This document shows, in pieces, positions 6,444-14,306 of a stretch of DNA of 20,080 nucleotides (position 1 is the stretch's first letter; each line of letters starts with the position of its first letter). The position numbers and the translations under genes were made by a program. The stretch is taken from assembly GCA_946628865.1 (NCBI GenBank), contig CAMOXE010000103.1:1-20080 (forward strand), in the 5' to 3' direction. The notes beneath the pieces are model-generated. The model saw only the letters and a program-made list of their open reading frames with translations, did no database searches and was not told where the DNA came from. This DNA comes from an uncultured Clostridia bacterium (lineage in GTDB: Bacteria > Bacillota > Clostridia > Christensenellales > Borkfalkiaceae).

Positions 6444-6476
6444 CACGTGTGCCACTCTCATTGAACTTTTGATTGA
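6438..6476. repeat. Repeat B, copy 1 (39 bp)
   Basis: It begins TGGCGGCACGTGTGCCACTC and matches 19425-19463 in 38 of 39 positions. It overlaps the end of repeat A and contains a short hairpin GGCAC-GT-GTGCC. In both copies it directly follows a T-run hairpin. Confidence 0.8.
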
Positions 6477-6622
6477 GTTTTGATTTTTTATCATATTTTC
6501 TAAATGAATTTTATCAAACTGTTCTAAAGCGGATTGTATTTATCAACCATAAATATTTACATTTGTTTTTCGATTTAAAACGATTATGGTATCTTTCATT
6601 TCATAATATTCTGTATATATAT
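6477..6622. other. AT-rich non-coding stretch downstream of lacI
   Basis: No gene or clear hairpin is visible between repeat B and the lacI stop codon. The stretch is AT-rich and holds scattered short AT runs. Confidence 0.4.
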
Positions 6623-7657
6623 TCACCGTTGACGATTGGTTGACTCACGCAATATAAGTTTGGTTTTAAGGGTTATTATGCGCGAGGGGATAGAGGGATT
6701 TTCTATCCTATGGACAAGAGTTCGTATCATCTCCTTGCCGATAAATTCTTTGTCGATGGAAAACGAGGTTATTCCCGGTGACAGCGCGACGGCGTCGGGG
6801 ACGTTATCGAATCCTACGACGAGGATATTTTCGGGGACTTTCATGCCGATAGTCTTCAATGCGTTTATTACGTTTCTTGCGACGAAATCGTTACAGCAAA
6901 TAAAACATTCGGGCTTATGACTTAATTTCAAAATTTCCGTCTTTATAGCATCGGGGTTGCCGTAAGGGAAACTCTCGTCGTTGCAGAGAATGTCGTTTTC
7001 AATGGAATGCGATCCCGAGAAACCGATTATACCCATACGCATACCGCGATACCTTTCGTAAAAACTACGGCAATGCTTTCTGTCGCCGACAAATGTAAAT
7101 CGTTTTATTTTATGCTCGTAATGGAGCATTTTTACTATATCCGAAATAGATTTTTCGTTATCGGTGCCGATAATATCGAATTTGCTGTCCGTTTTGAAAT
7201 CGCTTGCAGTAAAATCGCAGAAGCAAACGGGGATCTTTAAGTTTACAAGTTTTCCGATAAAGTTTTTATCGAAACATTCAATCGCAACTATTCCGTCCGC
7301 TTTGACGTCGGTTACGTGGTCGGCGAATCTTGAAAACGGGGTTTCGTTAGAGTTATACGTGTATTGAAAGAAGTCGTAACCGTTTTCAAAACACTCGTTT
7401 TCAACACCTTTGACGAGTGGGATAAAATAATTGAAGTTAATAAGCGGCTTACCCGATACGAGCAAAATTTTATATCTCTTTTTCCCTACGCTGATATGAC
7501 TTGCGTTAAGCGACTTATAATTCAGCTCTTTTGCTTTATTAAACACTTTCTCACGCGTGGCTTCGGGGACGTATTGCCCGTTCAGCGCCTTTGCGACGGT
7601 GTTTCGCGAAAGTCCGAGTTGCTCGGCAATGCTCTTTATCGTAACGGCTTTTTTCAT
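6623..7657 (-). CDS. LacI-family transcriptional regulator, probably of the adjacent fructan/sucrose operon
   Basis: The protein has 344 residues, standard for LacI/GalR regulators. The N-terminal helix-turn-helix and hinge helix are clear: TIKSIAEQLGLSRNTVAKALNG at about 6-27, then TREKVFNKAKELNY. The rest is a periplasmic-binding-protein-like ligand domain (KRYKILLVSGKPL through NILVVGFDNVPDAVAL near the C-terminus). It is divergent from the sugar operon, with 277 bp between start codons, so it most likely controls that operon and itself. The ligand is unknown; a fructoside or fructose phosphate is a guess from context. A GGAGG ribosome-binding site (7671-7667) supports the ATG at 7657. Confidence 0.9.
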   Translation of the reverse strand: MKKAVTIKSIAEQLGLSRNTVAKALNGQYVPEATREKVFNKAKELNYKSLNASHISVGKKRYKILLVSGKPLINFNYFIPLVKGVENECFENGYDFFQYTYNSNETPFSRFADHVTDVKADGIVAIECFDKNFIGKLVNLKIPVCFCDFTASDFKTDSKFDIIGTDNEKSISDIVKMLHYEHKIKRFTFVGDRKHCRSFYERYRGMRMGIIGFSGSHSIENDILCNDESFPYGNPDAIKTEILKLSHKPECFICCNDFVARNVINALKTIGMKVPENILVVGFDNVPDAVALSPGITSFSIDKEFIGKEMIRTLVHRIENPSIPSRIITLKTKLILRESTNRQR

Positions 7658-7681
7658 AGTATTCTCCCTCCGTTTATCGCT

Positions 7682-7710
7682 ATTATACGAGAATAATCAG
7701 AAAAAGTCAA
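7682..7710 (-). promoter_or_regulatory. Promoter of the lacI-type regulator gene
   Basis: TTGACT (7710-7705) and a perfect TATAAT (7687-7682) are 17 bp apart on the minus strand, a short distance before the GGAGG and ATG of the regulator. Confidence 0.75.
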
Positions 7711-7717
7711 GTTTTTT

Positions 7718-7792
7718 CAAATGCACTTTTTATCGCAAAAAAAAATTATGCAAATGCACATTTATTTCATATCTCATTGACAAAATTTGCAT
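7718..7792. promoter_or_regulatory. Candidate operator region with repeated TGCAAA/TTTGCA-type half-sites
   Basis: CAAATGCAC occurs at 7718-7726 and 7751-7759. ATGCAAAT (7748-7755) is the inverse of ATTTGCAT (7785-7792), which lies in the spacer of the operon promoter. LacI-family operators are commonly built from such TGCAAA-like half-sites. The cluster lies between the two divergent promoters. Assignment to the regulator is inference. Confidence 0.45.
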
Positions 7793-7805
7793 TAAAATCT
7801 ATTAT
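7777..7805 (+). promoter_or_regulatory. Main promoter of the fructan/sucrose utilisation operon
   Basis: A consensus TTGACA (7777-7782) and TATTAT (7800-7805) are 17 bp apart. The expected start near 7812 leaves a leader of about 120 nt that contains two weak dyads: CTGATAATCAG at 7822-7832 and TTTCC/GGAAA at 7850-7866. Confidence 0.7.
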
Positions 7806-7934
7806 CAAAATGGATGTTAGCCTGATAATCAGATTACTATCTAAAAATGTTTCCATAATGCGGAAATTTATGATGAAAATTTGTTGTTGCGTATAAGCAC
7901 TCAAATTATATCTTTTTAAGGGGGAGAATACATT

Positions 7935-8572
7935 ATGTCAGAAGTTATCCTTAAAGGTCTGAAAAAAATTTACGACAATAAGGTAACTGCAGTCCACGAT
8001 GTAAACTTGCACATTGCAGACAAAGAGTTTATCGTTCTGGTCGGACCTTCCGGTTGCAGAAAGTCGACTACGCTCAGAATGGTTGCGGGTCTCGAAGAGA
8101 TCTCGGACGGGGAACTTTACATTGACGGCAAACTCGTCAACGAAGTCGCGCCCAAAGATCGCGATATCGCGATGGTTTTCCAGAACTACGCGTTATATCC
8201 GCACATGACCGTTTTCGATAACCTTGCGTTTGCTCTCAAACTTCGCAAAACACCGAAGGACCAGATCAAGAAAAAGGTTGAGGAAGTCGCCGAGGTACTC
8301 GATATCACGCAATACCTCAAGCGCAGACCCAAAGCGTTGTCCGGCGGTCAGCGTCAACGCGTCGCCATAGGAAGGGCGATGGTCCGTGACCCGAAGGGAT
8401 ACCTACGGTCGATCTTACCACGGACGTTTCCATGGGCAAGACCGTCAAGTTCACCACGAGACCTCACCTTATTCAACTGTTTGACAAAGAAAGTGGCAAG
8501 AACCTTATCTGGTTCGACGAAGAGTCAGCCGCAAACGACGCTCCCGTCTGCAAAAAATACGATTTTGAGTAA
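7935..8572 (+). pseudogene. MsmX/MalK-type sugar ABC transporter ATPase, internally deleted and frameshifted
   Basis: The first ~154 codons are a clear sugar-importer ATPase: VILKGLKKIYDNKVTAVHDV, a Q-loop in VFQNYALYPHMTVFDNLAFAL and the signature LSGGQRQRVAIGRAMVRDPK. At about 8396 the expected continuation (Walker B, D-loop, H-loop and most of the regulatory domain) is missing. From 8399, two frames over, the text is the C-terminal end of the same family (IPTVDLTTDVSMGK, HLIQLFDKESGKNLIWFD) ending at TAA 8570-8572. Intact relatives have about 370 residues, so roughly 200 codons are gone. The first-frame reading would instead run on to 8600 with nonsense sequence. Walker A is also damaged: GPSGCRKST instead of GPSGCGKST. 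A good ribosome-binding site (AAGGGGGAG) precedes the ATG. Either the gene is dead and a shared ATPase elsewhere serves the importer, or the assembly has collapsed here. Confidence 0.85.
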
Positions 8573-8592
8573 TACGCGGAGGTCTGTGATTT

Positions 8593-9567
8593 ATGGCTAA
8601 AAACGAAAACAATACGGCAGTCTTTCCGAAGAAGAATTTCTTCGACCCCGAAAGGACGCAGAGAAGAAGAAGGAAACTTCAGGAAAACTTTCCTTTTCTT
8701 ATAATGATATTCCCTGCGGTGCTCGTGGTATTTTTGTTCAACTATCTGCCGATATACGGCGTATTGATAGCCTTCCAGGACTTTATGCCCGGCGACGAAA
8801 TACTTTCGGCGAACACAATATGGATAGGATTTGACAACTTCACGAGGTTTTTCACCGATCCTCAGTTCTGGCCGTTGATGGGGAATACCTTCCTTATCTG
8901 TATATTCGGTTTCATAATCGGGTTCCCGCTTCCGATAATCATATCGCTCATGCTCAACTCGCTGAAATCAAAAAAAATGGGGAAAGTCCTGCAAACTATC
9001 TTCACCGGTCCGCACTTTATTTCACTCGTCGTTATGGTCGGTATGTTGACGTTATTCTTCGGAAGATACGGTCTCGTCAACAACATAGTCGCCGCAACCG
9101 GCGGAGAGAGGTATTCTTACTTCCTTGAAAACTCCGCATTCCGTCCGCTCTATATTTTATCGAGCAACTGGCAGGACTTCGGGTGGAGCGCGATAATCTA
9201 CATAGCGGCGCTCTCCAACGTCGACCCGCAACAGCACGAAGCGGCAAAACTCGACGGCGCGTCGAGATTCCAACGCATTATCCACGTCGACCTGCCCGCG
9301 ATCATGCCCATGATAAGCGTAATGCTTATTATGTCGATAGGCGGACTTATGGGCGTTGGCTATGAAAAGGCTCTGCTTATGCAGACGGACGGCAACCTCG
9401 CGGTCAGTGAACTTATTTCCACTTACGTTTACAAACGCGGTCTTACGGGCGTTCCCGATCAAGGGTATGCGACGGCGATAGGTCTGTTCAACTCCATTAT
9501 CAACGTCGTTCTTCTCATAATCGCCAACACCGTTTCCAAGAAATTCTCCGAGAATTCACTGTGGTAA
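8593..9567 (+). CDS. Sugar ABC transporter permease, LplB/YteP type
   Basis: The 324-residue membrane protein has six predicted helices, starting with PFLIMIFPAVLVVFLFNYLP at about 34-53. The long positively charged N-terminus (RTQRRRRKLQENF) is typical of LplB-type oligosaccharide permeases. The EAA loop that docks the ATPase is EAAKLDGASRFQRIIHVDLP (about 216-235). LLMQTDGNLAVSE and DQGYATAIGLFNS are further family landmarks. It should pair with the next gene product to form the importer channel. A GGAGG at 8579-8583 supports the ATG. It is 12 bp from its partner gene. The substrate is inferred from the locus to be fructo-oligosaccharides or sucrose-type sugars. Confidence 0.88.
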   Translation: MAKNENNTAVFPKKNFFDPERTQRRRRKLQENFPFLIMIFPAVLVVFLFNYLPIYGVLIAFQDFMPGDEILSANTIWIGFDNFTRFFTDPQFWPLMGNTFLICIFGFIIGFPLPIIISLMLNSLKSKKMGKVLQTIFTGPHFISLVVMVGMLTLFFGRYGLVNNIVAATGGERYSYFLENSAFRPLYILSSNWQDFGWSAIIYIAALSNVDPQQHEAAKLDGASRFQRIIHVDLPAIMPMISVMLIMSIGGLMGVGYEKALLMQTDGNLAVSELISTYVYKRGLTGVPDQGYATAIGLFNSIINVVLLIIANTVSKKFSENSLW

Positions 9568-9579
9568 GGAGGACTTAAT

Positions 9580-10488
9580 ATGGAAAAAATGCAGTTAAAA
9601 AAGAAAAACGCCCTTCGCGATACCAAAGGCGACGTAGTTTTCTATATAATCAACGGGTTCTTTCTCGCGCTCGTCGCGCTCATAATTATTTACCCGCTGT
9701 ACTTTATAGTCATCGCCGCGATATCCGAACCCGAAGCCGTTCTCGCGGGTGAGGTCTTTTTGTACCCCGTAAGAATAACCATGGACGGATTCGCCAAGAT
9801 AATGGAACGTGAAGACGTTTGGCGCGGCTATCTCAATACGATAATATACACGGCGCTCACCGTTGTGCTTTCGCTTATCGTAACCATTCCCGCGGGCTGG
9901 GCGCTCAGCCGTAAGACGCTTCCCGGTAAGAAGATATTCATGATATACTTCATTATCCCGATGTTCTTCGGCGGCGGTCTCATTCCGTTCTATAACGTAA
10001 TGAGCAGTTTAGAGCTTGTAAACACCATCTGGGCGATAATACTTCCGTCGATACTATCCGTATGGAACTTGTTCATGACCAAGACCTTCTTCGAGTCGAG
10101 TATCCCGAGCGGCCTTATCGAAGCGGCGAAAATAGACGGCGCGGGTCAGTTCAGAATTTTCTTCTCGCTCGTCATACCTCTTTCAAAAGCGGTAATTGCC
10201 GTTATGGCGCTCTACTATGCGGTAGGTCAGTGGAACAGTTACTTCAACGCGATGATCTTCTTGCAGGACGAAAAGATGTATCCTTTACAACTCGTTTTGA
10301 AAGAGATACTTATCGCTTCCGAGAGTACGGTCGGCGGCAGCGGCGAAACCATACTCGAACAGTTCCGCCTTGCGAACCAGTTGAAGTACGTTTCGGTTAT
10401 CGTATCGAGCGTACCCGTCCTTCTTCTTTACCCCTTCGTTCAGAAATACTTTGCGCAGGGCGTAATGATAGGCTCGCTCAAAGAGTGA
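9580..10488 (+). CDS. Sugar ABC transporter permease, LplC/YtcP (MalG-like) type
   Basis: The 302-residue protein has six predicted helices and begins with a charged cytoplasmic leader. The first helix region, INGFFLALVALIIIYPLYFI, is followed by the external stretch ISEPEAVLAGEVFLYP. The ATPase-docking EAA loop is EAAKIDGAGQFRIFFSLVIP (about 182-201). The next helix contains the typical AVGQWNSYFNAMIFL. The C-terminus VQKYFAQGVMIGSLKE is a hallmark of this family. It is the second half of the heterodimeric importer channel with the upstream permease. TAAGGAGG precedes the ATG. A stable hairpin follows the stop codon before the binding-protein gene. Confidence 0.88.
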   Translation: MEKMQLKKKNALRDTKGDVVFYIINGFFLALVALIIIYPLYFIVIAAISEPEAVLAGEVFLYPVRITMDGFAKIMEREDVWRGYLNTIIYTALTVVLSLIVTIPAGWALSRKTLPGKKIFMIYFIIPMFFGGGLIPFYNVMSSLELVNTIWAIILPSILSVWNLFMTKTFFESSIPSGLIEAAKIDGAGQFRIFFSLVIPLSKAVIAVMALYYAVGQWNSYFNAMIFLQDEKMYPLQLVLKEILIASESTVGGSGETILEQFRLANQLKYVSVIVSSVPVLLLYPFVQKYFAQGVMIGSLKE

Positions 10489-10495
10489 TCTCAAT

Positions 10496-10527
10496 GCTCC
10501 GCGCGGATTTTTCAGGTCTCGCGGAGC
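10496..10527 (+). other. Intercistronic hairpin between permease and binding-protein genes
   Basis: GCTCCGCG (10496-10503) pairs perfectly with CGCGGAGC (10520-10527) around a 16-nt loop. Only a short broken T-rich stretch follows, so it may be a leaky terminator or an RNA-stability element that raises binding-protein levels relative to the permeases. Confidence 0.6.
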
Positions 10528-10563
10528 GGGAAATATTTTTAAATCTATTTTAAGGAGAAAACA

Positions 10564-12240
10564 ATGAAAAAAATCATCGTAGCATTATTGATGCTCACAA
10601 TGACGTTCTCGCTCATCGCATGCTCTTCCGAAGGCGAACAGCAGGGTTCGATCGACGCGGACGTACTCGTTTCCGAATACGGATTCCAGTGGACGGACAC
10701 GAGCGCGCCTATCCTCAACGAAAAGGGCGCAAATGAGATTTCCTTCACCGTTTATTCGTCCAAGAACGCTTCGGCAAAGGACTATAACGACATGAAGATC
10801 ATGCAGGACCTTTTCGATCAGACCAACGTCAACGTCACGTGGGAAAACGTTTCCGAGTCCGTTTATTCTCAACAGAAAAACCTTATCTTCGGTAACAGCA
10901 AAAACCGCCCCGACGCTATCTATCACGCAGGTATGAGCGCAGGCGAAATAGTCAAGTATGCAAAACGGAAAATGTTATTGCCTATCAGCGATTATCTCGA
11001 TTACATGCCCAACTTCAAGAAGATTTTGGAAGAACGCCCCGACATCAAGGCGCAACTTATCAACGTCGAAGACGGCAAAATTTATTCTCTGCCCCGCGTA
11101 GAAGAAATGGGCCTTTTGCAGAACCCCAACATCCTCTTCCTCAACAAGAATTGGGCGGCTAAGGCTATCGACGCCGGCGCCGTGACGGGCGTTACAAAAG
11201 CGCAACTTGCAGACGGACTTTCTTTGACTTCCGCTCAGATGGAAGCCATGCTCACGTATTTCAAGAACAACGATATGAACGGCAACGGCAAGTCTGACGA
11301 CGAGAGACCTCTGAGTTTCGTTTACAATAACTGGCAGGGTAACCAGTGCGACCTCTATGGTATGTTCGGTCTCAACGACAACCTCGAACACCGTATCGTT
11401 ATCAACGACAAAGTAACTTACACCGTTCAGGACGAAAGATTCAAAGAAGCCACCAACTTTATCGCAAGTTGGGTCACGAAAGGCCTTATCGATAAAGTTT
11501 CCTTCGAGCAGTCTCAGGATAACTTCCTCGCAAACGGCAAGGGCGTTGAAAATTACGGCGCATTCTACTGGTGGGAAAGCGAAACAGTCGTTTCCAACCC
11601 CGAAAACTACATCGTATGCGCGCCCATCAACGGACCGAAGGGTCAGACCGTATGCGTTTCCAACAACCCCGAAATAGGCACGGGCGAACTTATCGTCTTC
11701 GCCGATTGCCCCAACTATCAGGTTCTTCTCGCTTACTTCGATCGTTATTACGACCCCATGGTCTCCGCACAGATCAACTACGGACCTGTCGGTATCGTTT
11801 ACGAAGAACAACTCGACGCTAACGGAATGTTGGTTCAGAAAGAACTGCCCGCAGGCGTAACCACTGACGAACTCCGTTTGCAGAACGCTCCTCTCGGCAT
11901 AATCTATCTTAACGATTACGCTTGGGAACACGTCGTCAACATGGAACCGCGCGCGAAACTGAGACTTGAACGTCTTCACGCTTTCGTAACGCCGTACGTT
12001 CCCGACAACGTCAAACCTTGCCCCAACCTTCAGTTTACGCTCGAAGAACTCAACACTCTCTCTAACTATGAGACCAACTTCAACGACTACGTCAGAATCA
12101 AACTTATCGACTGGCTTTTGAAGGGCGGTGTTTCCGATTCCGCTTGGAGCGCTTTCCAGAGCGACTTGACCGGAAGAGTCAATATCGGCGGTCTTATCAA
12201 AGTCTATCAGGACGCTTACGACAGATATATCAAAGGCTAA
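10564..12240 (+). CDS. Extracellular sugar-binding lipoprotein, LplA/YtcQ type
   Basis: The 558-residue protein starts with a lipoprotein signal peptide (MKKIIVALLMLTMTFSLIAC; lipobox LIAC, Cys20), so it is anchored on the outer face of the membrane. The length fits the large LplA-type binding proteins that work with LplB/LplC permeases. Landmarks are the N-lobe segment MQDLFDQTNVNVTWENV, the tract DYLDYMPNFKKILEERPDIK, GKIYSLPRVEE and a calcium-site-like loop NDMNGNGKSDDERPLSF near residue 237. The protein captures oligosaccharides for the two upstream permeases. Its ribosome-binding site AAGGAG is strong. The ligand is inferred from the enzymes in the locus, not from sequence. Confidence 0.88.
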   Translation: MKKIIVALLMLTMTFSLIACSSEGEQQGSIDADVLVSEYGFQWTDTSAPILNEKGANEISFTVYSSKNASAKDYNDMKIMQDLFDQTNVNVTWENVSESVYSQQKNLIFGNSKNRPDAIYHAGMSAGEIVKYAKRKMLLPISDYLDYMPNFKKILEERPDIKAQLINVEDGKIYSLPRVEEMGLLQNPNILFLNKNWAAKAIDAGAVTGVTKAQLADGLSLTSAQMEAMLTYFKNNDMNGNGKSDDERPLSFVYNNWQGNQCDLYGMFGLNDNLEHRIVINDKVTYTVQDERFKEATNFIASWVTKGLIDKVSFEQSQDNFLANGKGVENYGAFYWWESETVVSNPENYIVCAPINGPKGQTVCVSNNPEIGTGELIVFADCPNYQVLLAYFDRYYDPMVSAQINYGPVGIVYEEQLDANGMLVQKELPAGVTTDELRLQNAPLGIIYLNDYAWEHVVNMEPRAKLRLERLHAFVTPYVPDNVKPCPNLQFTLEELNTLSNYETNFNDYVRIKLIDWLLKGGVSDSAWSAFQSDLTGRVNIGGLIKVYQDAYDRYIKG

Positions 12241-12284
12241 TAGTTTAAAAGACTGATATTTTTATTAAATATAAGGAGGAAATT

Positions 12285-14135
12285 ATGAAAAAATTCAGTA
12301 AAATCATCGCTCTGATAGTTTCCGCGGTATTCGTAATGACGGCGCTCATTGCTTGCGCCGGTGGCGGAAACACCTCGACGAGCGAGAAAAAAGACAACGC
12401 AAAACCCACTATCGAGGGCGTTCAGGATATGGCTGTCGAAGCCGAATCCGAAATCAACGTTCTCGCAGGCGTCCCCGCTACCGATAAGGAAGACGGCGAC
12501 CTTACTTCCAAAATAACCGTTGAATCAAGCCCCGCTCTTACCTTTACGAACGGAAAGGCTACGCCCGCGACCGCAGGCACTTACGAACTCATTTTCTCGG
12601 TCACCGATAACGACGGCGAAACCGCGGAAGCGTACGCTACCCTTACCGTTACGCGTAAGACAGCCGCCGCGACGCTCTATAAGGAATTTGACTTCTCCAC
12701 CCAGGCCGTTACAGACAACAAGGGTTGGGTTGCCAACATCTGGGGCGATGAAACGGTCGCTACCGCAACGCTTAAACAGGGCGCTTACGTTCTCGACATC
12801 ACCAACCCCGGCGTTAGCGACGACAGAGTAAGACTCGACAAGATGATCGACGTTAAAGCCGCCGACTACAAACTCAGAGTTTGGGCAAAGGCGACCAAGG
12901 AAACCTATATGCACATGATCGCCAAAAAGGACGTTGAAGCATGGGAAACTTACGGCGGCGACTGGAATAAACGTATCGGCACCACCATGGCGGCTTACGA
13001 TATGAACTTCTCCGTTGCAGAAGAGGGCAGAGCGGAATTGAGACTGCATTTCGGTAAAATCACCCCCAACGGAGAAAATCCTGCCGACACCACCCCCGAA
13101 AACTTCTCCGTCATCATCGACAAGATAGAAATTTACGAGATCACCGGCGCTGAAAGCAACGTCAAAAAGTATGAAGCAGACTTCTCGAAAGAAGCGGGTC
13201 TTGCGGTAAGCGCGGGCGACGGCGCCGAAGGCGTTGCAAGTTATGCCGACGGCAAAGCGGTTGCGACCATCACATCTTATCCCACGAGCGGCGGCGTATG
13301 GAGCATTAAAGCCGACCTTTCTATCGGCGGCGAAAAACTCGAAAACGGCAAGAAATATTATTACAGCGTTACGCTCGTTTCTCAGAACGAACAGCCCGGC
13401 GAATGCGTATTCGAAAGCGCAAGCAACGGCGCGAGAATAGACGCTTCCTTCAACGGCTTTACCGCTGCAGCAGGCGAAGAAAAGGTTCTTTCCGGCGTAT
13501 TCATGGCTGATAAGGACATCGACGACGCAGTTATCCGTTTACAGATCGGTAACCCCGCAACCGGCGTTACTGCCAACGTTATCACCGTAAGCGCAGTCGA
13601 ATTCGGCGTTGTCGAAGGCGATAAGGACGTCAAAAAGTCCATCGACAACTTTGTTGCGTTCGGTAACGGCACCGCGTTAGGTGAAAACCCCGCTTATCCG
13701 TGGTTTACCTTTAACGGCTCCGACGAAGACCACGAAGGCGTCGGCACCATCTGGATGGAAGAAGGCAAACTCTATTACCGCATCGACCAGGGCGGCGAAA
13801 CCGACTGGTACAACAAACTTGTTTGCGGTTATCGTGAAAATCCCTTGACTTTGGAAGCCGATAGTTATTATACTATTGAAGTAACCGTCAAAGCCGACAA
13901 GGCAGTTTCCTGCGGGTTGTTCCTCAATCCTATCGGAAGTTGGGATCCTCGCGTAAGCAAGGGTATGGACATCACCACCGAAGCGCAGACTTTCACTTTC
14001 GCTACGACCGAAACGCTCATCACCGATATGAACTTTGAACTTCTGTTCCAGTTCGGGTCCGGTGCGACCAAGGCGCTCGGCGAAGTTACCATCGAGTTCT
14101 TAAGCATTAAGATCTACCAGACCAAAGTTCTATGA
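12285..14135 (+). CDS. Surface lipoprotein with an Ig-like domain and three putative carbohydrate-binding modules
   Basis: I do not recognise a named family for the whole protein. The 616 residues begin with a lipoprotein signal (ALIAC, Cys24). An Ig-like DUF5011/HYR-type domain follows (about 40-128; KPTIEGVQDMAVEAESEINV, TPATAGTYELIFSVTDNDGE). Three beta-sandwich segments come next, each of about 150-165 residues (about 132-285, 292-448, 450-613). They resemble CBM4/9-type carbohydrate-binding modules: each opens with an F-rich strand, has a YxLRVWAKA / YYYSVTL / YYTIEVTVKA core strand and ends with a strand such as IIDKIEIYEI or IEFLSIKIY. No catalytic motif is visible. It lies between the binding protein and a GH32-like lipoprotein, so it may hold fructan at the cell surface. 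TAAGGAGG precedes the ATG. Confidence 0.7.
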   Translation: MKKFSKIIALIVSAVFVMTALIACAGGGNTSTSEKKDNAKPTIEGVQDMAVEAESEINVLAGVPATDKEDGDLTSKITVESSPALTFTNGKATPATAGTYELIFSVTDNDGETAEAYATLTVTRKTAAATLYKEFDFSTQAVTDNKGWVANIWGDETVATATLKQGAYVLDITNPGVSDDRVRLDKMIDVKAADYKLRVWAKATKETYMHMIAKKDVEAWETYGGDWNKRIGTTMAAYDMNFSVAEEGRAELRLHFGKITPNGENPADTTPENFSVIIDKIEIYEITGAESNVKKYEADFSKEAGLAVSAGDGAEGVASYADGKAVATITSYPTSGGVWSIKADLSIGGEKLENGKKYYYSVTLVSQNEQPGECVFESASNGARIDASFNGFTAAAGEEKVLSGVFMADKDIDDAVIRLQIGNPATGVTANVITVSAVEFGVVEGDKDVKKSIDNFVAFGNGTALGENPAYPWFTFNGSDEDHEGVGTIWMEEGKLYYRIDQGGETDWYNKLVCGYRENPLTLEADSYYTIEVTVKADKAVSCGLFLNPIGSWDPRVSKGMDITTEAQTFTFATTETLITDMNFELLFQFGSGATKALGEVTIEFLSIKIYQTKVL

Positions 14136-14201
14136 GATTGTCGTTTAACTTAAACACGTTATTCCGATAAACAGACTTAAAGAGTTATAAATAATCAAAT
14201 C

Positions 14202-14235
14202 GGGAGGGCGGTCATCAATATGATTTTGCCCTCCC
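14202..14235 (+). other. Hairpin upstream of the GH32-like lipoprotein gene
   Basis: GGGAGGGC (14202-14209) pairs with GCCCTCCC (14228-14235) over an 18-nt loop. A second small hairpin (CGCGGC/GCCGCG around 14263-14279) follows. Neither has a proper T tract, so they look like mRNA processing or stability elements in the 170-bp gap. Confidence 0.5.
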
Positions 14236-14306
14236 AAAACGATTATTGCTCTTTTTATTTCCGCGGCAAAACGCCGCGCCCCATTCTTTTCAGGAGACAA
14301 TCCGTG

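Noticed and set aside
4688..6476. A CRISPR array suggested by repeated palindromic units
   Set aside because: There are only two copies, separated by 1.7 kb of coding DNA, and the units are terminator hairpins with A and T runs.
8397..8600. The read-through C-terminus of the ATPase frame as a real new domain overlapping the permease start
   Set aside because: Its composition is not protein-like, whereas another frame of the same bases gives a family-typical MalK-like tail ending at 8572.
14220..14306. Longer N-terminus for the GH32-like lipoprotein starting at ATG 14220
   Set aside because: It would bury the lipoprotein signal peptide 29 residues in, has no suitable ribosome-binding site and lies within a hairpin; AGGAGA before 14307 explains the start.
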